A DNA stretch of 14,768 bases from Methanobacteriota archaeon (GCA_023396065.1 JAEWXF010000015.1:1-14768); one strand, 5' to 3'. Counted from the stretch's first letter, positions 1 to 7,448 are shown. Made by a program: numbers and translations. The notes: generated by a model not told the origin, from the sequence alone.

Positions 1-39
1 TATCAATCGGACGTCCGAAGCATCCCACTTCCTTAGTCT

Positions 40-115
40 TTCCGTTTTTTCCGTAAGCGAAGCGGTATTCCGTGTTTTTTTCCGTGGAATTCGGTGTGTT
101 CCGTGCTGTTCCGTG
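40..115. repeat. Degenerate TTCCGT(G) repeats
   Basis: Six copies of TTCCGT start at 40, 49, 68, 80, 99 and 109; the last four continue as TTCCGTG. Spacings are irregular (9, 19, 12, 19 and 10 bp), so this is neither a CRISPR array nor a clean tandem repeat. It lies in a gene-free stretch at the left edge. Function unknown; it may be low-complexity intergenic DNA or a cluster of protein-binding sites. Confidence 0.6.
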
Positions 116-208
116 GTTACCCACATACGTCCAAAGCTCTCCGGAAAAAGTGTCGATGTACGGCTCACCCCAATCCCGGAAACAGGAAACACATTACCTC
201 CGTACCCC

Positions 209-328
209 CTCCACCACCGCTTCCCCTCCCTGAGTAGACACCACCCCAAGAAGCAGAGGATACAAAACGTACATTCCACCCATGCGGCATGGGAGAAATT
301 CAACAGAGTTCCGGCAGTTGTCGAGGGA
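209..328. repeat. 120-bp direct repeat, copy 1
   Basis: This stretch recurs at 587-706 in the same orientation, 378 bp away, with only three mismatches (257, 290 and 325). It contains the palindrome CCCATG-CGG-CATGGG at 277-291. On the minus strand both copies share an open frame for about 38 identical residues, including GGMYVLYPLLLGVVSTQGG. Two of the three differences are silent in that frame. I do not recognise the element; it could be a dispersed repeat or the remnant of a duplicated coding segment. Confidence 0.85.
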
Positions 329-389
329 TATCCATCTGAAATTCTTTGATCGTTGGTGTGGGTATGATGAAGTTGAATGAACCGCGAAT

Positions 390-404
390 GCCCGCTTCGC
401 GGGC
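390..404. other. Short perfect hairpin
   Basis: Six-base arms GCCCGC and GCGGGC around the loop TTC form a stable stem. The hairpin is flanked on both sides by CCGCGAAT. No T-run follows on either strand, so it does not look like a terminator. It sits next to the larger folded element at 415-530 and may belong to the same structured unit. Confidence 0.5.
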
Positions 405-414
405 CGCGAATCCC

Positions 415-530
415 AAATTCGCCTCATCGCATTTATCTTGCGTTCGGGCTACTGCTCGGATCTCTCGGCTGATCGCCTCGAGATTTTTCCTCGCAGTGAA
501 CGCCCTCACTGGATAAATGCAGGCGAATTT
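415..530. other. Nested inverted-repeat element (possible structured RNA)
   Basis: The ends pair: AAATTCGCCT (415-424) with AGGCGAATTT (521-530), and GCATTTAT (429-436) with ATAAATGC (513-520), leaving a four-base bulge. Inside, GCGTTC (440-445) pairs with GAACGC (498-503). Innermost is a hairpin at 463-483, followed by five Ts. Three coaxial helices over about 116 bases are more than expected by chance. No gene or promoter claims this stretch. It could be a small RNA, a miniature mobile element or a complex terminator; I cannot tell which strand would be transcribed. Confidence 0.45.
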
Positions 531-586
531 TTTGTTGGTCGGAATTCTTCGGACTCTACTCTATATATTTTCCCAAAACTTTTGGA

Positions 587-706
587 CTCCACCACCGCTT
601 CCCCTCCCTGAGTAGACACCACCCCAAGAAGCAGGGGATACAAAACGTACATTCCACCCATGCGGCACGGGAGAAATTCAACAGAGTTCCGGCAGTTGTC
701 GAAGGA
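587..706. repeat. 120-bp direct repeat, copy 2
   Basis: This is the second copy of the element at 209-328, about 97 percent identical over 120 bp. The difference at 668 breaks the CCCATG/CATGGG palindrome on the + strand but leaves a G-U pair if the minus strand is transcribed. It ends about 130 bp upstream of the probable S-layer promoter. Recombination between the copies would delete one copy and the folded element. Confidence 0.85.
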
Positions 707-835
707 ATATTCTACAGCACAAAGAGTACCGAAGAGGCAAAAACACGACCGAATTTTTCGCGCCATGAGGGATTTTTCCCGGATGTCGGTACATCAGACC
801 GTGCTGAGGGTGCAAAAATTCCTGTTTGACCACAA

Positions 836-912
836 AGCCTATTATATGTCATATGCTAATATCAAAGCATATTCCGTTGATCGGAGTATAACCCTTGCAG
901 AATGGTTATTCG
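836..912 (+). promoter_or_regulatory. Candidate S-layer promoter(s)
   Basis: An A/T-rich TATA-like element, CTATTATATG, lies at 839-848 after the purine-rich ACAAAGCC, a plausible BRE. It would start transcription near 870 and give a leader of about 115 bases. A second weaker box, AGTATAAC (884-891), could give a shorter leader. S-layer genes are usually very highly expressed, so more than one start is plausible. The assignment rests on position and composition only. Confidence 0.4.
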
Positions 913-977
913 ACACCTGTCGAATATCACGTATCGCATGTCAAACATGCTAGAAATTTAAATCCTAATTTAGGAGG
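907..977 (+). promoter_or_regulatory. Structured S-layer mRNA leader with strong Shine-Dalgarno
   Basis: Two perfect hairpins lie just upstream of the S-layer start: TATTCGACA paired with TGTCGAATA (907-926, two-base loop) and GCATGT paired with ACATGC (936-950, three-base loop). They are followed by AGGAGG at 972-977, seven bases before a TTG start. The stems may stabilise a highly abundant mRNA or gate translation. The 907-926 palindrome could equally be a DNA operator. Confidence 0.6.
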
Positions 978-984
978 AATTTAC

Positions 985-3441
985 TTGAAAAACACAACTA
1001 AAACGATTGCAGTCGTTCTTGCACTGTTCCTCGTTGCAGCGTGCTTCGTTGGAAGCGCAGCAGCAGTGAGAACAGTCGTAACTGGTGACGATGCATTCGT
1101 ATACGAACAAATCGATTATGCCGGCATTGCCACAACTGACAAGCTGGTAAAGTTCTCTGGTGACAGCACGCCGGTTGCATTAAATACAATTCCAGCCAGT
1201 ACTGTTGCAGGAGCCACATACTTTGACCTTCTTGAGGGAGCAGTAGGGACGTCCACTGGTACCTATTATCTCAATGCATATGGCAACGCATTCACGGTCA
1301 ACATCTGGTACCCTGAAATGACGCTCAAAGCATATCTTGGAACCTCCTATGATTCCATCGAAGGCAAAACCATTAACAAGCTGACTGATGTCCGCTTCGT
1401 TATTGAAGCCCCGAAGGTAGGTCCGGCAACCGGTACTCCCGGTCTCGTCGCACCAGTTCGGATTGTCTTCACCACCCCAGTTGGCGGTAAAACCACTGAC
1501 TTCGGTAACGGTCAGTTCGATGCTACATCCCTTGGAGGATTCAATGGTGCTGTTCAGCTCATTGCTCCATTAGCAGCACCCCAGACATCAGACGCTGCAG
1601 GTACCTACGTTGCTCAGGCAGAGTTCACCAACAGTGATTTCATTGGGATCCCGGACAAATACAAGAAGTCCAATACGATCTCCTTCACTGTTCAGAGTAC
1701 CTCTCTGACCCTGACTGCAAACAAAGACTCTGTTGTCCGCAGCAACCCGTTCACCGTGACAATTCAGGGTCAGTCCCAGTATGTTTACTTCGTTTACCTT
1801 GACGGAGCAACTGAGAGTGATGTCAATCCGACCCTTCAGGATGGACAGTCTGGCATGAAAGGTCACCTCTTGGCATTTGCAGACAATCTCAATGTCCCGA
1901 CTAATTCAGCAGGAACTTATCTGTTCCAGATGAGTTCCGCGGCAAGTACCCTTCAGGGAACTTCTGCCTACTTTGCAACTGATGCATCCGGTAAACGTAC
2001 TGTCCAGTACAACACCAATGCAGATACCGAAGATAAGACTTACACCATCAAAGTCTATGACATTGCTGATGAGAGCACTTTCGTATTCGGTCCAAACCAG
2101 TATGGAACGGACAATGACAAAGTAAAAGTAAAGGTTGAGAAGGGAGCTGTTACCATTACCGCATCCGGTGACCGTTCCTACTACATCGGTGAAGAAATCA
2201 AACTCACCGGAACCAACACTGACAGCAGTGATGTTTTCCTGTTCATTACCGGTCCTAACCTGTTGAGTGATGGACAGATGCTGACTCAGCTGCCGATTCA
2301 GACTACCGCTGATACAGCAAGAATTAATGATGTTACCGTCAAGACTGACAACACTTGGGAATACAAGTGGGATACTTCAAACTGTGGCCTTGACACCGGT
2401 GCATACACTATCTATGCAACCAGCGTTCTGACCAACGGAAAATCCTCTGGAGCAGGCGTCAACGGTGTGAAACTCTCTGATTCTGAGTATGCAACCATTT
2501 CTGTCAACCTGAAGCAGCCGTTCCTTTCCGCGACTCCGTCTGGAACCACTGTTGCAAAGGGCGACAAGATTTACATTCGCGGAACTGCAGAGGGTGACCC
2601 GAGCACGCTTAAGCTGTACATCTTTGGTCCAAACTATTTCACCACGGAATCCATCACTGTAGAAGATGATGGTTCCTACGAGAAGAAGCTTGATATCAAC
2701 TCTGACATGTCCTCTAACCAGTACTATGTTGTCATTGAACACCCGATGTACAATGGTAAAATCGATGTTGATGACACTGGTTCAGCATCTAACCCGAGAG
2801 TTCTCTCTATTGCAAACAATGCTGGTGGCGAACAGGCCTCCTTCATTGTGTGGGGAACCAACAAACTCCAGGGCTCGAATGCAGCAGATGCACTCACCAA
2901 GATGATCGACTCTGCCAACATTGATGATATCTACACCAAGCTGACGTTCACCGTCGCTGAGCCATGGATCAAGATCAACAACCCAGGCGACCAGGCAACA
3001 GGAACCACCTTCACTATCTCTGGTACCACCAACCTCGCAGTTGATGACCAGATTCTGATCGAAGTTGTTTCCTCCTCTTTCAATGCAATTGACAAGACCT
3101 CCACCTCTACGACCTCCGGTTTCTCGCAGACCACCAAGGTCGTTGCAGGTGACGGAACTGACAATGCATGGTCCATCGAAGTCGACACTACCAACTTCAA
3201 GCTTGATGAGTACACCATCAAAGCACAGGGTATTGAGACTGATGTAACCACCACGACCAACTTCAACCTCGTTGAAAAGGTCAACCCGACCGTAACCCCG
3301 ACCGCAACCGTCACCGGCCAGCCGACTACTACCGCAACCACGGCAGTTCCGACTGACGCCCCGAAGACCCCAGGCTTTGGTGCATTCATTGCACTCGCAG
3401 GCCTTGGCGCAGTCGCACTCCTCGTCCTCCGCCGCAACTAA
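985..3441 (+). CDS. S-layer glycoprotein with PGF-type archaeosortase signal
   Basis: This is the 818-residue surface-layer protein of a Methanomicrobiales-type envelope, probably the main structural subunit. Residues 1-27 form a signal peptide (Lys at 2, hydrophobic 8-20, cleavage after GSAAA). The N-terminus from about 28 resembles the DUF3821-type domain of methanogen S-layer proteins. At least four beta-sandwich-like repeats begin near 241, 388, 512 and 660, each with a pattern like 'T..G......F.I.G'. A Thr/Pro-rich stalk spans 766-793. The tail is TPGFGAF, a hydrophobic segment (about 799-815) and RRN, the typical archaeosortase recognition and anchoring tail. The start is TTG at 985 because AGGAGG lies seven bases upstream and the signal peptide follows at once; the in-frame ATG at 895 would add 30 non-signal residues. 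Codons prefer C endings (ACC, AAC, GAC), unlike most neighbours and as expected for a highly expressed gene. A paralogue lies at 14561 onward in the opposite orientation. Confidence 0.93.
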   Translation: MKNTTKTIAVVLALFLVAACFVGSAAAVRTVVTGDDAFVYEQIDYAGIATTDKLVKFSGDSTPVALNTIPASTVAGATYFDLLEGAVGTSTGTYYLNAYGNAFTVNIWYPEMTLKAYLGTSYDSIEGKTINKLTDVRFVIEAPKVGPATGTPGLVAPVRIVFTTPVGGKTTDFGNGQFDATSLGGFNGAVQLIAPLAAPQTSDAAGTYVAQAEFTNSDFIGIPDKYKKSNTISFTVQSTSLTLTANKDSVVRSNPFTVTIQGQSQYVYFVYLDGATESDVNPTLQDGQSGMKGHLLAFADNLNVPTNSAGTYLFQMSSAASTLQGTSAYFATDASGKRTVQYNTNADTEDKTYTIKVYDIADESTFVFGPNQYGTDNDKVKVKVEKGAVTITASGDRSYYIGEEIKLTGTNTDSSDVFLFITGPNLLSDGQMLTQLPIQTTADTARINDVTVKTDNTWEYKWDTSNCGLDTGAYTIYATSVLTNGKSSGAGVNGVKLSDSEYATISVNLKQPFLSATPSGTTVAKGDKIYIRGTAEGDPSTLKLYIFGPNYFTTESITVEDDGSYEKKLDINSDMSSNQYYVVIEHPMYNGKIDVDDTGSASNPRVLSIANNAGGEQASFIVWGTNKLQGSNAADALTKMIDSANIDDIYTKLTFTVAEPWIKINNPGDQATGTTFTISGTTNLAVDDQILIEVVSSSFNAIDKTSTSTTSGFSQTTKVVAGDGTDNAWSIEVDTTNFKLDEYTIKAQGIETDVTTTTNFNLVEKVNPTVTPTATVTGQPTTTATTAVPTDAPKTPGFGAFIALAGLGAVALLVLRRN

Positions 3442-3465
3442 GCAGCGCTGAAACGAAGTGAAACC

Positions 3466-3491
3466 TTGTATACCGGATTCCCGGTATACAA
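3466..3491. repeat. 26-bp palindrome downstream of S-layer gene 1
   Basis: Perfect 11-base arms TTGTATACCGG and CCGGTATACAA surround ATTC. An identical site, in opposite orientation, follows the second S-layer gene at 14511-14536. As RNA it makes an 11-bp stem with a four-base loop, suitable as an mRNA 3' stabiliser or part of termination. As DNA, short inverted arms around a small asymmetric centre also resemble the core site of a tyrosine recombinase, and such an enzyme is encoded at 13200-14219. The sequence cannot decide between these roles. Confidence 0.9.
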
Positions 3492-3504
3492 AACAATTTT
3501 CCGC

Positions 3505-3526
3505 AAAAAAATGCCGGACCTTTTTT
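3505..3526 (+). terminator. Poly-T terminator of S-layer gene 1
   Basis: An A-run (3505-3511), a short GC-containing segment and six Ts (3521-3526) follow the palindrome. Archaeal termination is typically directed by T-runs. The same arrangement is conserved after the second S-layer gene, with its T6 on the minus strand at 14427-14432, which supports a functional terminator. Confidence 0.65.
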
Positions 3527-3633
3527 CCCCAGACGTATACATACCTCTACTCCCCTTTCAGCAGAGAAATGACCCGATGTAGACGACTGCGGATACATAC
3601 CCGGATACAATCCAAGCTAGAATACGCCAGGAA

Positions 3634-3752
3634 TTGGGAAAACAACGAATATTCCCAAAAGTGTAGACGATGTAGCCGCCATTTCTCCTTTGTAATCCCT
3701 ATAAAAAACCACATAGGAAGAAGTTTGTATTTTAAGGTTACATCGTCTACAC
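3634..3752. other. Inverted repeats in the convergent gap
   Basis: TTGGGAA (3634-3640) pairs with TTCCCAA (3652-3658). A longer repeat follows: 3661-3677 pairs with 3736-3752, 17 bases with one mismatch that remains a G-U pair in RNA, the outer 14 being perfect. Its 58-base interior contains CCTAT/ATAGG (3698-3717) and a TATA-like CTATAAAAAA. The stretch lies between two convergent genes, with no ORF I believe. It may be a terminator or mRNA-end structure for either transcript, a miniature element with terminal inverted repeats, or a small RNA. Confidence 0.5.
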
Positions 3753-3814
3753 CTCAGAAAAAAAGAAAAATACTCAGACATTCCAGGAATTCACGGAAAA
3801 ATACGCCTCCGACT

Positions 3815-3857
3815 TGTAACCGCTCAGGCACACTCATGCTTCTACAGAGCGGCTACA
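3815..3857 (-). terminator. Stem-loop after comDE
   Basis: TGTAACCGCTC (3815-3825) pairs with GAGCGGCTACA (3847-3857), with one G-U pair, 15 bases past the comDE stop. On the minus strand it is followed within about 20 bases by ATTTTT (3790-3795). It is a likely terminator or mRNA end for the six-gene minus-strand operon. Confidence 0.55.
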
Positions 3858-3871
3858 CCGTCAACAAAACC

Positions 3872-4978
3872 TCACCGCAAAAAATCCATAAACCTATCCC
3901 GGATCTCCAACGGAGACAGCGGAATATTCGGCGACGCAGAATTCCGCGGAACAATCAGCGTATGCACAAACCGTACCCCGACCGACAACGCATCCGTCAG
4001 CTCAGCCGGAGAAACAGCACGCTCCACCGGAAAAACACCCGCCGCAAGCGCCATCATCCCCAGATCAGCCGTCGCATACGCAGGACTCATCTGATTCCCC
4101 GTACTCCCGAACGTCCCGTTATCCAAAGCAACAACCCGCAGATTCTCCGGACACACCGCAGCCATCACCGGCAGAACCGCAGACCCGAGCAGACTCCCGT
4201 CACCATCAATCACATACACCTCACGATCCGGACACCCCATCGCACACCCCAGACCGATAGCCGACGCCTGCATATAACTCCCCAGCATATAGAAATTCCC
4301 CGCACGATCCCCCGCCGCATACAACTCCTTCGACGGCACCCCGATATTCGACACAATCACCGCATCCTCCGGAACAAAACCCGCCACCGCAGAAATCGCC
4401 TCAAGCCGCGTCATCTCAGGCATCCCATACCCCGGCAGGCACAAACTCCTCTCCGGAACCGACCGGGGCGGATACAAAAGAGAAACCGGCTCCTGCGGCT
4501 CCCAGCACGACGGCACAATCAGCGCCACAAACGGCGTACCACGTTCAAACGCCCCCGAAATCACCTCACCAAGCCCCTCAAGATCCGCAGCACTCGAAAA
4601 AATCCGGTACGGAATCCCATACACATCCAAAAGTCGCGGCAGCGGCTCATTAAACGGAACCTGCGCACAAATCGCCTCATGCCACACACCCCGCCAGCTC
4701 GCAAGAATCGGCAAAGGCAGCTCATACACCCGTGACAACGACATCAGCGCATTCAGCATATTCCCAAGCCCCGAACTCTGAATCGACAAAACCGGCCGTC
4801 GTCCCGCAAGAAACGCCCCCGCACAAATCCCAACCCCGTCCTCCTCACGCGCCAGATCCACCACCTCAAACATCCTCGGAAGCAAAGCCGTCAACCGCTT
4901 ATTCTTATCACACGGAAGCGACGCAATCAGATCCACCCCCTCCTCACGGAGAACCCGGAGAACAACCTCCTCATTCAC
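3872..4978 (-). CDS. comDE: Sulfopyruvate decarboxylase, fused ComD-ComE
   Basis: This enzyme decarboxylates 3-sulfopyruvate to sulfoacetaldehyde using thiamine diphosphate, in cytoplasmic coenzyme M synthesis. The 368-residue protein joins both subunits. The N-terminal part (about 1-165) is ComD-like and includes REEDGVGICAGAFLAG near 44-59, with the Glu expected to activate the cofactor. The C-terminal part (about 175-368) is ComE-like, with the diphosphate and Mg binding motif starting at GDGS (259-262) and ending at DNG (286-288). In Methanocaldococcus these are separate subunits; the fusion is typical of Methanosarcinales and Methanomicrobiales. The start is GTG, supported by GGAGGTG nine bases upstream and a GTGA overlap with the cysteate synthase stop. 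It is the last gene of the operon, with a stem-loop beyond its stop. Codons end mostly in G or T, unlike the first operon genes. Confidence 0.93.
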   Translation of the reverse strand: MNEEVVLRVLREEGVDLIASLPCDKNKRLTALLPRMFEVVDLAREEDGVGICAGAFLAGRRPVLSIQSSGLGNMLNALMSLSRVYELPLPILASWRGVWHEAICAQVPFNEPLPRLLDVYGIPYRIFSSAADLEGLGEVISGAFERGTPFVALIVPSCWEPQEPVSLLYPPRSVPERSLCLPGYGMPEMTRLEAISAVAGFVPEDAVIVSNIGVPSKELYAAGDRAGNFYMLGSYMQASAIGLGCAMGCPDREVYVIDGDGSLLGSAVLPVMAAVCPENLRVVALDNGTFGSTGNQMSPAYATADLGMMALAAGVFPVERAVSPAELTDALSVGVRFVHTLIVPRNSASPNIPLSPLEIRDRFMDFLR

Positions 4979-6213
4979 AGAACCGGCACCTCCCCCGCAT
5001 CAACCGTCATCGCAACCGGAACCGGAATCCTCCCCAGATCCTCAGCCACCCGCTCATACCCCCCGCCCGTCACATTCAGAACCACCGAATCACCCCTCCC
5101 CACAGCCCCGCTCTCAACCGCAGAAACCAGAGAAGCCACCGCAACCATCGCCGCCGGATCCAGATCAATCCCCTCCTCACACTCCGCAAACAGCCTCCCG
5201 GCATCCCCCGCATCCGCATTCGAAACCGCATACATATCCCCGCCGCAAAACATCATCGCCTCAAACACCCCTCCCGGAACACCGTACGGCGGAGACCGGT
5301 TCGTCAGAACCGGAGCAGACACCCGGGAAATAGCCATCTCCGCATCCGGCATATCCCTCTCCAGCAGCAGCCCCCGCCGCTCCCGCCACGCATTCACCAT
5401 AGGAACAAACGGCAGATTCTGTGAAAGATGCAGACGGGGAACCGCATCGCCAAACCGTCCGTCAGCACGCAGCCGCATCGCCGCCTCCCACGCCGCAATA
5501 CCCCCCGTCCCCGACCCCACAGCCTGGAAATAATGATCCGGCATCCTCCCAATCCTCACCGCCGCATCAAGCATCACCGTCCCCATACCATCCCGGCGGG
5601 CAACATTCTTCGCCCCCCCCTCCGGAACATACCGGGGACTCGCACAAATCCCATTCGCCACCGCAATCGCATCCGCATAATCCCCGCGAACCGCAACCAG
5701 CGTAACCATCCCCGACTTCGCCGGAGAAACCGTCCAAAGCTTCCCCGCCGCCGACTCCGGCACCACAACCACCACCGGCCGATCAAACTCAGCCGCCATC
5801 TGCGCAAACGCCCGTCCCGTATTCCCCGCAGACGCCACCACCAGCGTACCGCCCCCGTTCTCCCCAAGCCGAACCATCGTCGGCAAAGCCTCCATCTCCT
5901 TAAACGAACCCGTCGGAACAAAACATCCGCGTTCCGGATAATACCCCGTAAACGTCACCCACAAATTTGGAAGCCCCAGCTCCCGGCACAACCCCTCACT
6001 CTGAAACGTCATCGGCCTTGACCTCGTCGGAAGCACCCCGTGAACCGGCAGCCAGTCCGAATACCGGAACACACCCGGCAGCTCCGGCCGCACCGTAAGC
6101 CGTCTCGCCGCATACTCAGTCCGGATCAGCCCCGCATGTTCAGCACACTCAAGCGTATATCGCTCCGGAAGAATCTCCCCTCCCGAAACACAGCGTAACA
6201 CATACTCTCCCAT
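4975..6213 (-). CDS. Cysteate synthase (threonine-synthase-like)
   Basis: A PLP enzyme of 412 residues that converts O-phosphoserine and sulfite to L-cysteate, the entry step of coenzyme M synthesis in methanogens lacking the ComABC route. Fold-type II features are visible: the Schiff-base lysine in TGSFKEME (K105), the substrate loop ASAGNTGRA (127-135) and the phosphate-binding AVGSGTGG (231-238). A short N-terminal segment with Cys8 and Cys23 resembles that of threonine synthases. Threonine synthase is the main alternative. Cysteate synthase is preferred because of its immediate coupling to comDE (GTGA overlap) and the marker 16 gene. Its start overlaps the upstream stop by one base (TAATG), with GGAGAGA a few bases before. 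Aminotransferase conversion of cysteate to sulfopyruvate must be done by an enzyme outside the window. Coding-strand composition is extremely G-rich. Confidence 0.9.
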   Translation of the reverse strand: MGEYVLRCVSGGEILPERYTLECAEHAGLIRTEYAARRLTVRPELPGVFRYSDWLPVHGVLPTRSRPMTFQSEGLCRELGLPNLWVTFTGYYPERGCFVPTGSFKEMEALPTMVRLGENGGGTLVVASAGNTGRAFAQMAAEFDRPVVVVVPESAAGKLWTVSPAKSGMVTLVAVRGDYADAIAVANGICASPRYVPEGGAKNVARRDGMGTVMLDAAVRIGRMPDHYFQAVGSGTGGIAAWEAAMRLRADGRFGDAVPRLHLSQNLPFVPMVNAWRERRGLLLERDMPDAEMAISRVSAPVLTNRSPPYGVPGGVFEAMMFCGGDMYAVSNADAGDAGRLFAECEEGIDLDPAAMVAVASLVSAVESGAVGRGDSVVLNVTGGGYERVAEDLGRIPVPVAMTVDAGEVPVL

Positions 6214-7448
6214 TATATCTCTCCAAATCTCCAGTCCCCGGACCGGATTTTGTCCCGCAGACGAACCGCGGCAATCTCTCCCCGCACACGGTCAGACTGC
6301 CGGAGCACAATCGGCAGAACCCGGCCGTTACTCGCATGCAAAACTCCCGTCTCTGCCGAATACACACCGTCCGGACAGGCCGACACACAGGTCAGACAAC
6401 CCACACAGGCCATCCCGATACTCAGATCAGAACGAATTGCATGAACCGGACAGACCGTTTCCGCGCAGACCTCACAGGTATGATGACAACGCGACGAATC
6501 CACACGGACCCGCAGATCCCCGCCCCAGACATCACCATACGTCGCCTCGCAGCATCTGGTCCTATTGGTAACATCCGCAATCGGCAGAACAACATCCTCA
6601 TCCAGCACAGACAACGCCGCAAACGCCTCCTCATCCACAACCGGAATTGCCGTCGCAACCGAAGTCAGACACTCAGCTCCCACCGACGTCACAAACCCGC
6701 CCATCAGATCAGCATGCATCCCCCACATATCCGCAGCGAGAGAAAGATTCGGCTTTTCCGCACTGCTCCGCGTACCCGTTCCGAGAATAAATCCTCCCGC
6801 ACCGTTTACCAGAGCAGGAGTTCCCGGCGTATGGAACCGCAGCGTAGGATCATTCTCCAGCGGATTAATTTCCCCGCAGCCGGAGACCGTCGCCTGACTC
6901 AGCCGGCCCTGCAGGGGAAGCACCGAAAAGATCGTTGAAACCGGATCACAGCGGGGATTCATAAATGCCATATAATTCCGGAACGCTCCGCGAGTCACCA
7001 GTATTTTTGCGGACGACATATCCGCAAGCGATACCAGAACCGCAAATCTCCCGGAATCAGTCGTAATCTCCGCCGTGACCTCCGCACCCCTGACGAGATC
7101 CGCAAACAGATGCCCGCCGCCATAGGACGGATTATCCACGGATCGTGACGTGCCATAGACAATACAGTCCACATGACCGTTACTTTCGTTCGGACACGGA
7201 CCGACAAATGCCGGAACCCTGTTCAGGGTCAGACGCTCTACCTGCCGGAACGAACCGGCAGGCGCCGCCTGAAACGCAAGAACTGCCGTGGTTCCGGACA
7301 TTACCCCGAACGTGCCGCACGTAACCACGTCCACATCTTCAGCGGTGACTTTTTCGCCGGCACGGATTCGTTTCTTCAGTTCGCCTGCCGTAAGGACAAC
7401 TGCTGTCTGTTCCACAATTTTTCTATTGATCCCTGCAACTGACCTCAT
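6213..7448 (-). CDS. Methanogenesis marker 16 metalloprotein (DUF39/COG1900 plus ferredoxin domain)
   Basis: The 411-residue protein has an N-terminal DUF39/COG1900 domain (about 1-305) and a C-terminal dicluster ferredoxin domain. Cysteines in the first part include C44 (VTCGTFG), C85 and C95 (CPNESNGHVDC) and C191. The ferredoxin part has C321, C325, C328 and C333, then the canonical CxxCxxCxxxCP at 348-359. DUF39 relatives make homocysteine from aspartate semialdehyde by sulfur transfer and reduction. By analogy, and from its place beside cysteate synthase and comDE, this protein is a candidate for the reductive thiolation of sulfoacetaldehyde to coenzyme M (a proposed ComF role, recalled and not proven by sequence). 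Its ATG overlaps the upstream stop (ATGA, 7445-7448), so translation is probably coupled. Homocysteine synthesis remains the alternative function. Confidence 0.88.
   Translation of the reverse strand: MRSVAGINRKIVEQTAVVLTAGELKKRIRAGEKVTAEDVDVVTCGTFGVMSGTTAVLAFQAAPAGSFRQVERLTLNRVPAFVGPCPNESNGHVDCIVYGTSRSVDNPSYGGGHLFADLVRGAEVTAEITTDSGRFAVLVSLADMSSAKILVTRGAFRNYMAFMNPRCDPVSTIFSVLPLQGRLSQATVSGCGEINPLENDPTLRFHTPGTPALVNGAGGFILGTGTRSSAEKPNLSLAADMWGMHADLMGGFVTSVGAECLTSVATAIPVVDEEAFAALSVLDEDVVLPIADVTNRTRCCEATYGDVWGGDLRVRVDSSRCHHTCEVCAETVCPVHAIRSDLSIGMACVGCLTCVSACPDGVYSAETGVLHASNGRVLPIVLRQSDRVRGEIAAVRLRDKIRSGDWRFGEI

Larger units (their letters stand above)
3364..3534 (+). repeat. Left arm of inverted repeat shared by the two S-layer 3' ends
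   Basis: The last 78 coding bases of this S-layer gene, its stop and its 3' flank are repeated in reverse orientation at 14415-14638. From 3364 to 3497 the match to 14638-14505 is ungapped with three mismatches. Homology then resumes after an indel of about 57 bases and includes the CGCAAAA...TGCC(A/G)GA...TTTTTT terminator region up to AGAC at 3531-3534. Beyond that I see only weak similarity. The simplest reading is two paralogous genes duplicated with their terminators; recombination between the arms would invert the roughly 11 kb between them. Confidence 0.88.

Noticed and set aside
40..115. Possible CRISPR array from TTCCGTG repeats
   Set aside because: Units are only 6-7 bp with irregular short gaps, and there are no spacers or cas genes.
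895..984. N-terminal extension of the S-layer protein from ATG 895
   Set aside because: It would place 30 polar residues before the signal peptide and overlap the leader hairpins; the TTG at 985 has a perfect Shine-Dalgarno.
3458..4735. Long + strand open frame (425 codons) over comDE
   Set aside because: Its translation is rich in Arg, His, Pro and Thr without domains, and most of it is antisense to comDE. The frame is open because the + strand here is extremely C-rich.
4732..6021. Further + strand frames antisense to cysteate synthase
   Set aside because: Pro/His/Arg-rich low-complexity translations with no start signals; the minus strand encodes clear enzyme motifs here.
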